DNA from: Sulfurimonas sp.
GTDB taxonomy: Bacteria; Campylobacterota; Campylobacteria; Campylobacterales; Sulfurimonadaceae
DNA length: 64,000 nucleotides
Direction: 5' to 3'
NCBI RefSeq assembly: GCF_014859695.1
Contig: NZ_JACUTS010000004.1
Span: 1-64,000 of the forward strand
Position 1 is the stretch's first letter, and each line of letters begins with the position of its first letter. Made by a program: the position numbers and the translations under genes. Below are positions 23,314 to 33,998 of this stretch, in pieces. The notes under the pieces are model-generated. The model had not been told where the DNA came from, did not search any database, and saw only the letters and a program-made list of their open reading frames with translations.

Positions 23314-23822
23314 TACATCAACCTTTTAGCTTTTTGCGCTCTTGAAGCATGGTTCGCACGAATCTTTTTTTGTAGTAGCATAACACCGTACTGAAGCGTC
23401 TCAGGACGAGGAGCACACCCTGGAAGATACAGATCAACAGGGATGATTCTATCCACTCCCTGAACCGTAGCGTAAGTGTTAAACATACCGCCCGTGTTTG
23501 CACATGAACCCATCGAGATAACCCATTTTGGCTCTGTCATCTGATCATAAAGTCTTTTTATAAACTCTGCATGTTTTTTTGTAAGCGTTCCTGCAACTAT
23601 CATAACGTCTGCCTGACGAGGAGAGGCTCTAAAGATTGTTCCAAATCTATCGAAGTCATATCTTGAAGCTCCACTTGCCATCATCTCGATACCGCAGCAA
23701 GCAAGACCGTAAGTAAGCGCCCAAATAGAGTTTGAACGTCCCCAGTTTACTATCTTGTCTATACTTGTTAGTGCAACCGGCAATCCGCCATTTTGCGTAT
23801 AATTTATTTTATGTTGTGCCAT
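23313..23822 (-). CDS. nuoB: NADH-quinone oxidoreductase subunit B
   Basis: 169 aa; [43 protein letters not shown]. Confidence 0.95.
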   Translation of the reverse strand: MAQHKINYTQNGGLPVALTSIDKIVNWGRSNSIWALTYGLACCGIEMMASGASRYDFDRFGTIFRASPRQADVMIVAGTLTKKHAEFIKRLYDQMTEPKWVISMGSCANTGGMFNTYATVQGVDRIIPVDLYLPGCAPRPETLQYGVMLLQKKIRANHASRAQKAKRLM

Positions 23823-24193
23823 TCAAGCGCTCCTTTTTTCCATGCATAAATAAAACCGATTGTTAAAAGCAGTATAAACATTAACATCTCGGCAAAACCA
23901 AACCATCCAAGCAGTTTAAAGTCAACCGCCCAAGGGAACATGAAGACTATCTCTACATCAAAAAGCAGAAAAAGCAGAGCAAAAAGATAGAACTGCGGAG
24001 AGATTCTGTTTGGCTGTTTTGTAATCTCAGGTCCACACTCATACACCGATAGTTTAATTTTTTCATTACTTTTAGCCGCTAATGCGCGACTTGCCAAACG
24101 TGCTATTACCGTCGTCGTTATAAATGCACCGAATGTCAGAAGAAAAAGTACAAACACCCCAAAATACGGATTTGAAGTCACTACATGCTCCAT
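23804..24193 (-). CDS. nuoA: NADH-quinone oxidoreductase subunit A
   Basis: Start re-set to [22 protein letters not shown] and [15 protein letters not shown] motifs. Confidence 0.9.
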   Translation of the reverse strand: MEHVVTSNPYFGVFVLFLLTFGAFITTTVIARLASRALAAKSNEKIKLSVYECGPEITKQPNRISPQFYLFALLFLLFDVEIVFMFPWAVDFKLLGWFGFAEMLMFILLLTIGFIYAWKKGALEWHNIK

Positions 24194-24521
24194 ATAACCT
24201 ACCTTTGTTATTGTTATTGTTTTAAAACGCATAAAAACATAAGTCGTTTGACTTAAATATTTTCACTTATTTTTTGGAAAAACAGTTACGTGGATTGTAG
24301 CAAAAAGAGTATTAAATAAAAGATTAAGAGGTTATTTGAAGTAGTTGCTGTTACTAAACACTACATGTTTTTTTGATTTTTTATTACTCTTGTGTAAAGC
24401 CGAAACACACATTTATGCCACTGTGGGAGAATCTCTACTTTTTATCATTTTACCTATCAACGGATTTTGAGAGATTCATTCACGGGGTGAGCAATATTTC
24501 TTCGCCCCCCCCCTTTTTTTT

Positions 24522-25130
24522 CTAATGGTTATCGTGCGATTTTTTTGAACCGTGGTCATGTCCGCCGCTGCCGGCTGCCATGTTGTGTATGCCCTCGACG
24601 AAATGGACGTACCTTACGTACGCTTCCACATAATCCCGACCCTCTTTGACACCCTCCTCTTTATGGGCATCTTTTTCTTTAGTCTCTTCAAAGCGCTTTT
24701 TGATGGCTGTTTCGACAGCTTGGGCTACTTTTTTGGCAAGAGCGTCAACCGAACCCGTTTCCAGTGCTTTGTCGGCCGCCGCTATTGCAGGTTCAACGTT
24801 GCCGGCAGGTTTAAGACCGGTATAAGGGGCGCCTTCTCCTGCGCGGTGAACACGCACAAGCGTTTCAAAGAAGTAACGGTCCGCCATCTCCTGCACATCT
24901 TCTCCTTTGGTGCGAACTTTCAGGGCACCGTTAAAAGCATGGGTAATTTCATTCTCCTGATGGGCATCTTTGACCCATTTTAAGACTGGAGTAATATCCT
25001 TTTTCTCTAGAGCAATCCTTGCATCGTTGAGAACAGGACCGTCTAACGTATCGCAGTGGGCGAAGGCATTGCCTGAGAATGCTACGGCAAGCAGAGGGAT
25101 AAAACCTTTTTTAATATATTTTTTTAACAT
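24522..25130 (-). CDS. DUF6448-like exported protein with His-rich C-terminus
   Basis: 202 aa; signal peptide; ...GSGGHDHGSKKSHDNH. Confidence 0.65.
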   Translation of the reverse strand: MLKKYIKKGFIPLLAVAFSGNAFAHCDTLDGPVLNDARIALEKKDITPVLKWVKDAHQENEITHAFNGALKVRTKGEDVQEMADRYFFETLVRVHRAGEGAPYTGLKPAGNVEPAIAAADKALETGSVDALAKKVAQAVETAIKKRFEETKEKDAHKEEGVKEGRDYVEAYVRYVHFVEGIHNMAAGSGGHDHGSKKSHDNH

Positions 25131-25309
25131 GTGATTCCTTTTTAATTTTGTTATGGGAGAGTTTATTGCAGATAAGTTAATAGGTTATTGATTAGTGTTT
25201 AAAACAAAAATAAAATTGTTTCAGATTGCGTCAAAATCGGAACAGTTTAAAAGCAAAAACGAAGAGTCTGCAACATAAAGTCGCCATTTATCGCTTACCT
25301 ATGCATGGC

Positions 25310-25465
25310 TTAGTATAAAATCTTATCCTCTTTCGCGCTCCACACTTTAAAAGGCTCTAAACACTCCTCTCTGTCTATATTTTTAAACTCCAAAACTTCT
25401 TTTTCGTAAAACTTTTGGTCTCTAAAGCCTATCGCATCGGCGTCTTTGCTTGTTGCGCCATAATG
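25310..25465 (-). pseudogene. 3' remnant of a nucleoside deaminase gene (paralogous to 29335..29778)
   Basis: Minus-strand translation HYGATSKDADAIGFRDQKFYEKEVLEFKNIDREECLEPFKVWSAKEDKILY* aligns without gaps to the C-terminus of the intact deaminase (40 of 51 residues identical by eye). Confidence 0.9.
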
Positions 25466-25498
25466 TTGTTCATGTTATTTACTCTATCTTGTTTGTTT

Positions 25499-26320
25499 TT
25501 AAAATCTATACTTTAACTCTACACCGACCTCTTTGGTTGTATTTTTAGGTTCAGATTGTTCATATAATGTATATGTATACATACCGTCATAGTAATAGTT
25601 TTTTTCAGAATCTTCTATCTTCCAGTAGTTAAAAAAAGCGCCTATAGACCAACTCTGCTGCTCATAAGCAGAGTTTATTCGAAAACCGTAGCCGCTTTTT
25701 TGCTCATTTACGGGGTCTCCAAATACAATTGCTTGCCATGGACCTACATCCGAAAGATAGCTTTTTTGCTCACCCCATGCAAAATAGTCATACTCAATAT
25801 TTGTTGAGATGCGAGCATCTTTGCCGACTTTAAAACGGTGATTAACCCCGATTGGAATATAGAGATAGTGGCTTGTTCGGCGGTATCCTCCGCTTCCAAG
25901 GTCTCTTAAATCATTCTCTAATACACGGTATCCGACACCTATATATGAGCCTAAAAGGAAACCGTCTACAATTTTTTCGTTAGCCACAACAAGACGCATT
26001 TCATACAAGTCATCTGGAACATCAGCCACTCCGGAAGCGCTTTTGTACTCTACGTCTCCCGTTGCATAACGAAATTCGCCTTTAAGATAATACGCATCAG
26101 CAAGGGTTTTAGTCGCTGAGGCAGAAAATCCATACTTTGTGCCTTTGTTAGACATAAAAAAAGCGCCCTCTACCTCTTCTTCGTACTCATAGAGGTATGA
26201 CTGCACCCCAATTTCAAACGAGTCAACAGTTTTAAGAGAGAAGTTTCTCTCAGATGTATCTGCTTCAGCCAAACTAATAATCAAAAAACAAAATAACGAT
26301 ACTGCTATACTTTTTTTCAT
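25499..26320 (-). CDS. Outer-membrane beta-barrel-like protein
   Basis: 273 aa; signal peptide, alternating aromatic strands, C-terminal ...VGVELKYRF. Confidence 0.65.
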   Translation of the reverse strand: MKKSIAVSLFCFLIISLAEADTSERNFSLKTVDSFEIGVQSYLYEYEEEVEGAFFMSNKGTKYGFSASATKTLADAYYLKGEFRYATGDVEYKSASGVADVPDDLYEMRLVVANEKIVDGFLLGSYIGVGYRVLENDLRDLGSGGYRRTSHYLYIPIGVNHRFKVGKDARISTNIEYDYFAWGEQKSYLSDVGPWQAIVFGDPVNEQKSGYGFRINSAYEQQSWSIGAFFNYWKIEDSEKNYYYDGMYTYTLYEQSEPKNTTKEVGVELKYRF

Positions 26321-26370
26321 TAATCTCTCCCAGCTTAATTTTTAACATAATATCATAAGATTACAGAAAG

Positions 26371-26448
26371 TTACTTATTTAAAAATCCCATCAGCTTCTC
26401 ACTGTCAAAACTTGCATCTTTCTCTTTTTTAATCTCTTGCTCAAAATC
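26371..26448 (-). pseudogene. 3' remnant of the AAA ATPase gene (paralogous to 30212..31948)
   Basis: Minus-strand translation DFEQEIKKEKDASFDSEKLMGFLNK* versus DFEHEIKKEKSASFDSEKLMGFINK* in the intact gene. Confidence 0.9.
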
Positions 26449-26504
26449 TTCTGTAGAAAGCTGTAGTTAAGAAAAATATCAAAAGAGAGTTAGCAATTTT
26501 TGGA

Positions 26505-26534
26505 TTGACTCAAGTTCTATAACTAGTCTATAAT
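26505..26534 (+). promoter_or_regulatory. Sigma70-type promoter for the PPOX gene
   Basis: TTGACT, 18 nt, TATAAT, ending 33 nt upstream of the start at 26568. Confidence 0.7.
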
Positions 26535-26567
26535 AGTGCTAGATTTATATATTTAAAAAGGGCAAAC

Positions 26568-27041
26568 ATGCGACATAGAACTAAAACACACCTCTTAAGC
26601 AAAGAGCAGATAGAAGAGCTGTTTTTGAGAGCTGAAGTTGGACGACTTGGGACTTTTTCTCAAGATGCTTTTCCATATATATTGCCTATGCATTTTGTAT
26701 ATTTTGAAGATAAAATATATATGCATGGCTTGCCAAAGGGCAAAAAAATTGACAATATTGCGTTTAACCCAAATGTCTGTTTTGAGATAGATGAAATGTT
26801 CTCTTTGTTGCATGAAGGTGTTGAAAACCCTTGTGATGTAAACACGGCATTCAATAGCATTATCGCTAAGGGCACGGCTTCAATTGTTACTGATTTTGAT
26901 GAGAAAAAAATCGCTTTATCTAAAATCGTAGAAAAATTTACACCACATTTGGCAGATAGAGAGATGCCTCTTAAGATGATAAATGCAACCGCTGTTATAA
27001 GAGTGGATATTTTAACATGTGTCGGAAGGTATTATAAATAA
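26568..27041 (+). CDS. Pyridoxamine 5'-phosphate oxidase (NimA-like) family protein
   Basis: 157 aa; EVGRLGTFSQDAFPYILPMHFVYFEDKIYMHGLPKGKKIDNI. Confidence 0.8.
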   Translation: MRHRTKTHLLSKEQIEELFLRAEVGRLGTFSQDAFPYILPMHFVYFEDKIYMHGLPKGKKIDNIAFNPNVCFEIDEMFSLLHEGVENPCDVNTAFNSIIAKGTASIVTDFDEKKIALSKIVEKFTPHLADREMPLKMINATAVIRVDILTCVGRYYK

Positions 27042-27060
27042 AGGGGAAATTTCTCCCCTT
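27041..27060. terminator. Bidirectional hairpin between convergent genes
   Basis: AAGGGGAAATTTCTCCCCTT inverted repeat between the PPOX stop and the Ada-like stop. Confidence 0.7.
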
Positions 27061-27069
27061 AAAAGTGAT

Positions 27070-27897
27070 CTATTTTTCTTTGTTTAAAGACTCATAAGCA
27101 ATCAGTATCTTTTTACGCTCAATTCCCCATCTATAACCGCTCATGGCTCCGCTTTTAGCTATAACTCTATGACATGGGATTAAGTATCCTATGTGGTTTC
27201 TTCCGATGGCACTTGCTACTGCTCTGGTTGCTTTTGGTTTATCTAGGAAGTTTGCTATATCTTGGTAGGTTGCGACTATCCCGTTTGGCAGATTTAAAAG
27301 AGCCCTCCAGACATTTATCTGAAGATTTGTTCCCTTTACAAATAGGGAGTATTTTTTATTTTTTATGAAGATATTCTCTAAGTACTCATTTGCGGCTTTT
27401 TCATCGAAACAAAGATTTGCATTTTCCCAAAGTTCTTTAAATCTGTTGAAAATTTCATTTTTATTATTATCAATAAAACCCAAATAACAGATGCCTTTGT
27501 CCGTAAATCCTATCAAAGCCTCTCCAAAAGAAGTTTCTCCGAATCCGTAAGTTATTAAAACATCTCTGCCCTTTTCTCTCCACTCTTTTGGAGTTACCCC
27601 GATTAGGTTTACAAAAAGTTCATGCAGTCTGCTTGAGCTTGAGAGCCCCATATCTAAACTGCTCTCAAGTATGGATTTAGACTCTTTTATATGCTCTTTT
27701 GCATAGTTTAGTGTCACGCTGTGTAAAAACTGCATAGGAGTAACGCCTACATACTCTTTAAATACTCTTATGAAGTGGTATTTGCTCATGCCGATATTTT
27801 TAGCGACTTCATCAATTGAAGGGTGCTCTTTGAAATTCTCATCAATATATTTGATTGCTTTTTCTATCTGTATATAGTTGCTGTTAAAAGTATGCAT
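27070..27897 (-). CDS. AraC-type HTH / methylated-DNA-protein cysteine methyltransferase (Ada-like)
   Basis: 275 aa; N-terminal HTH, C-terminal IPCHRVIAKSGAMSGYRWG active site. Confidence 0.9.
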   Translation of the reverse strand: MHTFNSNYIQIEKAIKYIDENFKEHPSIDEVAKNIGMSKYHFIRVFKEYVGVTPMQFLHSVTLNYAKEHIKESKSILESSLDMGLSSSSRLHELFVNLIGVTPKEWREKGRDVLITYGFGETSFGEALIGFTDKGICYLGFIDNNKNEIFNRFKELWENANLCFDEKAANEYLENIFIKNKKYSLFVKGTNLQINVWRALLNLPNGIVATYQDIANFLDKPKATRAVASAIGRNHIGYLIPCHRVIAKSGAMSGYRWGIERKKILIAYESLNKEK

Positions 27898-27923
27898 CGC
27901 CTCTCCAAACTCTCAAAAAAACC

Positions 27924-29186
27924 TTAGTAAGTAGATTGATTGTAAATTACAAAATTCCCAGCTAACTCTTCTAACTCTTTGTTTATTTTAGCATGGAGAA
28001 CTTTATCTTCAATATTATCTAAAACATCGCAGATTTTATTTGCGATAAACTCAAACTCTTTTTCTTTCATGCCTCTTGCCGTTAATGCAGGGCTTCCTAT
28101 TCTGATACCCGAGGTTATAAACGGTGTTCTCTTCTCTCCCGGAACTGTGTTTTTATTTACAGTTATTCCCGCATCTGCTAAAGCTGTATCTGCATCTTTA
28201 CCAGAGAAAGGTTTGTCTAAAAATGAGACCAAAACAAGATGATTATCCGTTCCACCCGAAACAAGTTCAAATCCTCTCTCAAGCAGTACTCTCTCGAGCA
28301 CTTTAGCATTTGCCTTTACCTGTTTTGCGTACTCTTTCCATGATGAATCTAGCACCTCTTTAAATGCAACTGCCTTCGCAGCTATAACGTGGACAAGCGG
28401 TCCGCCTTGAGTTCCGGGGAAAATGGCTGAGTTGATTTTTTTAGCAATCTCCTCATCATTTGTCATAATCACGCCGCCTCTTGGACCTCTTAGAGTTTTA
28501 TGTGTAGTAGTTGTTACAACATCTGCATAAGGGAATGGGCTCATATGTTCCTTAGCAGCAACAAGACCTGCAACGTGCGCAATATCGGCAAATAAAATAG
28601 CACCGACCTCGTCGGCTATCTCTTTAAATTTCTTAAAGTCTATCTCTCTTGCGTATGCGCTAGCACCGCAAACTATGATTTTTGGTTGAGTTATTTTTGC
28701 AATTTCTAAAACTTTATCATAATTGATTCTTCCATCAAGTTCTACGCCATAATAAAATGCAGAATAGTTTTTACCTGAAAAAGATGGTTTGCTTCCATGA
28801 GTTAAATGTCCGCCATCAGAGAGATTCATACCTAAAATTCTATCTCCTGCTTGAAGGAGTGCCGCATAAACAGCAGCATTTGCTTGACTTCCTGAGTGAG
28901 GCTGAACATTGGCATAAGCACAGCCAAAGATTTTACAAACCCTATCAATCGCCAACTGCTCAACAGCGTCAGCTTCCTCACAACCGCTATAGTATCTTTT
29001 ATATGGATACCCTTCCGCATATTTGTTAGTAAAAACACTTCCCATAGCCTGCATAACGGCTGGGCTTGTAAAGTTCTCACTAGCAATCATCTCTAAGTGA
29101 TTGGTTTGTCTCTTTAGCTCTTTTTCAATAATTGAAAAAACTTCACTGTCTGCAACTTCCAAGCTTGCATTTGATATAAAACTCAT
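27924..29186 (-). CDS. glyA: Serine hydroxymethyltransferase
   Basis: Start re-set to [46 protein letters not shown]. Confidence 0.95.
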   Translation of the reverse strand: MSFISNASLEVADSEVFSIIEKELKRQTNHLEMIASENFTSPAVMQAMGSVFTNKYAEGYPYKRYYSGCEEADAVEQLAIDRVCKIFGCAYANVQPHSGSQANAAVYAALLQAGDRILGMNLSDGGHLTHGSKPSFSGKNYSAFYYGVELDGRINYDKVLEIAKITQPKIIVCGASAYAREIDFKKFKEIADEVGAILFADIAHVAGLVAAKEHMSPFPYADVVTTTTHKTLRGPRGGVIMTNDEEIAKKINSAIFPGTQGGPLVHVIAAKAVAFKEVLDSSWKEYAKQVKANAKVLERVLLERGFELVSGGTDNHLVLVSFLDKPFSGKDADTALADAGITVNKNTVPGEKRTPFITSGIRIGSPALTARGMKEKEFEFIANKICDVLDNIEDKVLHAKINKELEELAGNFVIYNQSTY

Positions 29187-29334
29187 CCTTTTTCTCCAAT
29201 CTTTTATTTTTAAAAGAATAACCGAATCAAAAAGATTTAACAATCCAAAAATTGCTATCTTTGGTTTATCTTTAATAAAAGCTTTTTAAAAATAGGGTGT
29301 TGATTATGAGTATTGAAAAACTATTATTGAACTA

Positions 29335-29778
29335 TTAGTAGAGTATTTTATCCCTTTTTGCACTCCATGCTTCAAATGGTTTCAAGCACTCTTCTCTGTC
29401 AATATTTTTTAACTCCAAAAACTCTTTTTCATAGAACTCTTTATCCCTAAAACCAATAGCATCCACATCGTCACTTGTTGCTCCGTAGTAAACTGTTTTA
29501 ATATTTGCCCATCTTATCGCTCCCATACACATAGGGCACGGCATGCATGTAATATAAATTTCGCATCCGCTTAAATCAAAAGTTTGGAGTTTTTTGGAAG
29601 CTTTTTTAATTGCATTTATCTCGGCATGTAAAGTCGGGTCATTTTGTTTTATAACTTCATTATGAGCTTTTGAAATAATTTTGCCCTCTTTTACTATTAC
29701 GGCTCCAAAAGGTCCGCCGTGGTTTTGTTCTACACCCTTAAATGCCTCTTTTACGGCTTGACGCATAAATTTTTTCAT
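29335..29778 (-). CDS. Nucleoside (guanine-type) deaminase
   Basis: Start re-set to MKKFMRQAVKEA; HAEINAI and PCPMCMGAIRWA zinc motifs. Confidence 0.85.
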   Translation of the reverse strand: MKKFMRQAVKEAFKGVEQNHGGPFGAVIVKEGKIISKAHNEVIKQNDPTLHAEINAIKKASKKLQTFDLSGCEIYITCMPCPMCMGAIRWANIKTVYYGATSDDVDAIGFRDKEFYEKEFLELKNIDREECLKPFEAWSAKRDKILY

Positions 29779-29779
29779 G

Positions 29780-30133
29780 CTATCTACCGGATAAAAAAAT
29801 ATCTTCAATCAACTTTACATATCCGCTGTTTGCCCCAATATGCTCTAAAACAGTAATCTCAATCTTATATTTTTTACTGCATACTTCACTAAGAGAGGGA
29901 ATATCTTCTTTTACATGCTTTCCCGGAGCCAAAAAAAGAGGTAAAACTTTTATGGAGGTTGCACCGGCTTTTTTGAGAAGTTTTACGGCATTTTCAAAAT
30001 CAGGCTCAGCTAATTCCAAAAAGGCCAACTCTATGTTTTGAATATTTTTTCTAAGCTCTTCTAAAACATTAAAACTTTCTTCATTTGAAGCTTTTACTTT
30101 ACTTCCATGTGAAAGAAGTATATATCCATCCAT
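29780..30133 (-). CDS. Sirohydrochlorin chelatase / CbiX-like protein
   Basis: 117 aa; GYILLSHGSKVKASNEE, VLPLFLAPGKHVKEDIP. Confidence 0.8.
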   Translation of the reverse strand: MDGYILLSHGSKVKASNEESFNVLEELRKNIQNIELAFLELAEPDFENAVKLLKKAGATSIKVLPLFLAPGKHVKEDIPSLSEVCSKKYKIEITVLEHIGANSGYVKLIEDIFLSGR

Positions 30134-30211
30134 CTTCTCTTCTCCTCTACTGCTATATCTAACTGAGATAATTTTTCATTGACAACTCATCAATATAATT
30201 TTATAAAAATC

Positions 30212-31948
30212 TTATTTATTTATAAATCCCATCAATTTTTCACTGTCAAAACTTGCACTCTTCTCTTTTTTTATCTCATGTTCAAAATCTTTTAAATAAA
30301 AAACAGGTTCCTCTCTTACAGCTACTTTATATGCGGTGTTTTTAATAATCAAGCTTATTTGTCCGCCTGTTAAAGAGTATTCAGCAAGCTCGTTTAGGTC
30401 AAAAGCCTCTTCATATGGCGCATGCAAAGGAAGCATTTTGTTCCAAAGGGAGAGCCTCTGCTCTTTGTTTGGCTTTTTGAACTCTATTTTGTAGTTAAAA
30501 CGTCTTGAGAATGCTTTGTCAATGTTCTCTAAGAGATTTGTAGTAGCGATAAGAACGCCCTTAAACTTCTCAATCTGCTCCAAAAAGATATTCTGCATCT
30601 GGTTGTGCATCTGATCAGCCCCGCTGTTTGCTCCGCTTGAACGCGCACCCAAAAACTGGTCTGCCTCGTTTAGCAAAAGTATAGGTTCTGATTTTGTTTT
30701 TTCACACAAATCGTAAAAAGTGTCAAAAATTTTACGAACGTTTTTTTCGCTCTCTCCCACATACATGGAGAGAATTTTTGAGCAGTCAAATGCCAAAACC
30801 TGACGTTTAAGCGACTTTGCGAGCGAATATGCCGTCATGGTTTTACCCGTTCCAGCCGCGCCGTAGAAGATGATTCTTGCGTCAATGCCGCTTTTTTTAT
30901 CTTTGATGCCCCACTCTACAAGCCTCCCAATAACCTCTTTATCAAGCTGTCTCATAAGATTTTTAAGAGTCTCTTGCGTCTCTTTTGCAAGTACGACATC
31001 TTCAAGTGAAGTCTCAGGCTCTACAAGCTCAAAAATATCCTGCTCATCTATAAGCGTGTTAAGTTTTATGCGGCGAACTTTTTTGTTTTTTTGCGGGTGG
31101 ATGATGCTTTGGAGAATATCATCTACAATATAAAAAGCGCGCGAAATTCCCCCAAAAGGGTTTAACATCTCCTCATAATCAATGATTCCGTCATTTATAA
31201 GGTTTGAACCATCCTCCAAAAGTGAGCGGTTTTTTATGCGATCATACTCATCAAGCGATATTAGCTCTATAAGCGTGTTCATCTCGCGCAAAGAGGCATC
31301 CGTCGCGCTATACTCTTCACGAAGAAGGGCAAGAAAAATAACCTGCTCTTTAGCATCCATCTTTTTTTGTTTGAAGAACTTATCGAGTACTAGTTTTCCG
31401 GCAGTTTGAGCCACTCTCTCCTCTATGCGTTTTTCCAAGAGTTTTAGCTTTACCTGCGTTCTGTCAATGCCCAAAGAGTGCTCATGTACGTTTTGGCGGA
31501 TTGCACTCATCTTTTGGTAGAGATCTATACGCAAAAACTGGTCTTGAAGATACTCAAGGTGATCAGAATAGGGCTTAATGTCGGGCAGTTCACTCTCGAG
31601 CGCACCATCTTGAAGCAGCTTAAGAAACGAAGGAGAGAGTCCGACTGCACTGTTTAAAAGCTCTAGCGGTGTTACGTCTGAGATTTTTATGGGAGTAAAG
31701 CTCTGCTGATGCAGCCAGCCGAGTTCTAAAAGAAGCTTTACCTCTGTTATGTGCTTAATAGCTTCATATTTTTCACTGCCGTACATCTCCTGCAAAAGGT
31801 CAAGAATCAAAGCATCATCTTCTCCGCGCATGTACCTTTTTGCAAGTGTTTGCAACAATTGTGCTTCTGTTTTACTACATTTTAACTGCGCGTAAATAAG
31901 TGTTTTTTCTATATTTTTTGCTTCTAAAAAATCGATTAATGTTTCCAA
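30212..31948 (-). CDS. AAA+ ATPase
   Basis: 578 aa; Walker A FYGAAGTGKT, Walker B ILLLNEADQFLG, sensor ATTNLLENIDKAFSRRF. Confidence 0.85.
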   Translation of the reverse strand: METLIDFLEAKNIEKTLIYAQLKCSKTEAQLLQTLAKRYMRGEDDALILDLLQEMYGSEKYEAIKHITEVKLLLELGWLHQQSFTPIKISDVTPLELLNSAVGLSPSFLKLLQDGALESELPDIKPYSDHLEYLQDQFLRIDLYQKMSAIRQNVHEHSLGIDRTQVKLKLLEKRIEERVAQTAGKLVLDKFFKQKKMDAKEQVIFLALLREEYSATDASLREMNTLIELISLDEYDRIKNRSLLEDGSNLINDGIIDYEEMLNPFGGISRAFYIVDDILQSIIHPQKNKKVRRIKLNTLIDEQDIFELVEPETSLEDVVLAKETQETLKNLMRQLDKEVIGRLVEWGIKDKKSGIDARIIFYGAAGTGKTMTAYSLAKSLKRQVLAFDCSKILSMYVGESEKNVRKIFDTFYDLCEKTKSEPILLLNEADQFLGARSSGANSGADQMHNQMQNIFLEQIEKFKGVLIATTNLLENIDKAFSRRFNYKIEFKKPNKEQRLSLWNKMLPLHAPYEEAFDLNELAEYSLTGGQISLIIKNTAYKVAVREEPVFYLKDFEHEIKKEKSASFDSEKLMGFINK

Positions 31949-31956
31949 ATATATCC

Positions 31957-33135
31957 TTAAAATTTATACTCTAAAGCCGATGAGACCATCAGCACGTTTG
32001 CGTTTGAAAACTCTCCATCGAGCGTGCCGTTTGAGACTGCCCTGTCCTCTCTTATAGAGTACAAAGCTGCCAATCCTATATTTATCTTCTCATTTATTTG
32101 ATACCTTGAACCAAAAGAGAAAGAGACCGAGTCGCTGTCTGGCAGTTCAAATCCGAGCGTTGCATCCGGTGCAGGCGACTCGTCTATAACGACACCGCCC
32201 ATGAGCGTAAGCTTCTGTAGTTTTTGCGTTATACCAAAACGAAAAACATCCGTGTCTCTGTAATTTTTTACTATCGGCGTGCCAAAAACGACATTTGTAA
32301 CAGGATTTACACCCTCGCCATAGTTAAAATCAAGCTCTTTATACTCCGACCAAAAATTTCTCTCATAAACAAACTCAAAAGTTGTTTCGCTTTCCAATGT
32401 GTAAGCAACTGCGACATTTAAAAGTGCAGGAACCAGCACGCTTACCGATGCGCTGCTTGTCGAACTGTTTGCCAAATAAGAGAGAGTGGCATCGCCATCA
32501 ATACTCAAATTTACTTTTGAACGGTACGTTAATGCAAGTTCCAATTCGGATATCGGTTTGTAAGATAGTGCCAAATTATACCCAAAATCTATAGAATCAC
32601 CCTCCATGTCTCGTGATGCGATAGGCGAGCTGCTTCTCACTACTCCCTCTGAGTAGATTGCTCTAATACCCAGCGCAACGGCAATTTTATCGCCTATCGG
32701 TAGCGCAACACTCGGATTTACCTCAACACTTTGAAGCGAAAACTCCTGCGCACTGTAAATAGCGGGAGCATCATCCCACCTCTTTGAAAGTCCTGCGGGA
32801 GAGACTACGCTAAGTCCAAAACGTGCACCGCCAATCTCATGTGAGACATAGTGAAGAGAGGGAACGACAAAGTTCTCTTTTTTTGAGTCTATATCTATGC
32901 CCGCCGCTCTATAGTTTACATCGCTAAGTCCGATGTACATCAGATTTGCTTCCATAACAGATTCATTTTTCATAAAAACCATATTTGCAGGGTTGTAGTA
33001 CGCCGCATCGGCACTTGAAACATGTGCAACATTTGCGGCACTTAGTGCAACCGAGTTTAAAGAGGTCTCGGGTATCTTATATCCCCCCGCAAACAAAGCG
33101 CTTCCCAGCATTAAAAACAGAGTAATATTTCTCAC
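31957..33135 (-). CDS. OmpP1/FadL-family outer-membrane transporter
   Basis: 392 aa; signal peptide, N-terminal ...SSADAAYYNPANMVFM typical of FadL, C-terminal SSALEYKF. Confidence 0.85.
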   Translation of the reverse strand: MRNITLFLMLGSALFAGGYKIPETSLNSVALSAANVAHVSSADAAYYNPANMVFMKNESVMEANLMYIGLSDVNYRAAGIDIDSKKENFVVPSLHYVSHEIGGARFGLSVVSPAGLSKRWDDAPAIYSAQEFSLQSVEVNPSVALPIGDKIAVALGIRAIYSEGVVRSSSPIASRDMEGDSIDFGYNLALSYKPISELELALTYRSKVNLSIDGDATLSYLANSSTSSASVSVLVPALLNVAVAYTLESETTFEFVYERNFWSEYKELDFNYGEGVNPVTNVVFGTPIVKNYRDTDVFRFGITQKLQKLTLMGGVVIDESPAPDATLGFELPDSDSVSFSFGSRYQINEKINIGLAALYSIREDRAVSNGTLDGEFSNANVLMVSSALEYKF

Positions 33136-33152
33136 TTATCTTCCCCTCTCCC

Positions 33153-33998
33153 TTAATTTTCAAAAGAGTAAAGCAGCGCTATCTCTTCTTTCCAGATGCT
33201 ATCGTCGATTGTTTCAAGAATAAGCGGGATGTCATCCATGCGCTCATCATTCATAATAAACCTAAAAGCATCAAGCCCTATTTCGCCCTTGCCCAAAGAG
33301 TGATGTCTGTCAACGTGCGAGTCAAACTTTGCTTTTGAGTCGTTTATATGCATTCCCATCAGGTACTTAAAACCTATGATTTTATCAAACTCACTCCAAG
33401 TTTTATCGTAAGCTTCTCTTGTTCTTATGTCGTAACCTGCCGTGAACATATGGCATGTATCTATGCAGACTCCGACACGGCTTTTGTCCTCTACTCTGTC
33501 GATGATTTGTGCCAGATGCTCAAATCTCCAGCCGAGATTGCTTCCCTGTCCTGCGGTATTTTCAAGAACCAAACTTACACCTTCCGTTTTCTCCAGAGTT
33601 CTGTTCATAGCATCTGCAATTTTGCCGAGACACTCATCTTCGCTTATCTGCTTAAGATGGCTCCCCGGATGAAAATTGAGTCTATCAAGCCCAAGCTGCT
33701 CACATCTCTGAACCTCATCCAAAAAAGCGTCCATCGATTTTTCTCTTTTATCCGCTTCTGGGTGACCGAGATTTATAAGATAAGAGTCATGCGGAAGTAC
33801 ATGACGAGGCAAAATACCGCTCTCTTGCAAAGCTTTTTTAAACTTCTCTATCGTCTCATTATCAAGCTCTTTGGCGTTCCATTGTCTCTGGTTTTTTGTA
33901 AAGAGTGCGAACGCTTTTGCTCCGATTGCCACTGCATTTGCCACCGCATTGAAAACGCCTCCGCTTGCACTTACATGTGCGCCTACAAATTTACTCAT
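33153..33998 (-). CDS. nfo: Deoxyribonuclease IV (endonuclease IV)
   Basis: 281 aa; [49 protein letters not shown]. Confidence 0.95.
   Translation of the reverse strand: MSKFVGAHVSASGGVFNAVANAVAIGAKAFALFTKNQRQWNAKELDNETIEKFKKALQESGILPRHVLPHDSYLINLGHPEADKREKSMDAFLDEVQRCEQLGLDRLNFHPGSHLKQISEDECLGKIADAMNRTLEKTEGVSLVLENTAGQGSNLGWRFEHLAQIIDRVEDKSRVGVCIDTCHMFTAGYDIRTREAYDKTWSEFDKIIGFKYLMGMHINDSKAKFDSHVDRHHSLGKGEIGLDAFRFIMNDERMDDIPLILETIDDSIWKEEIALLYSFEN

Noticed and set aside
24552-24983. 143-aa plus-strand ORF over the DUF6448-like gene
   Set aside because: Antisense shadow ORF; the minus-strand ORF has a signal peptide and matching codon usage.
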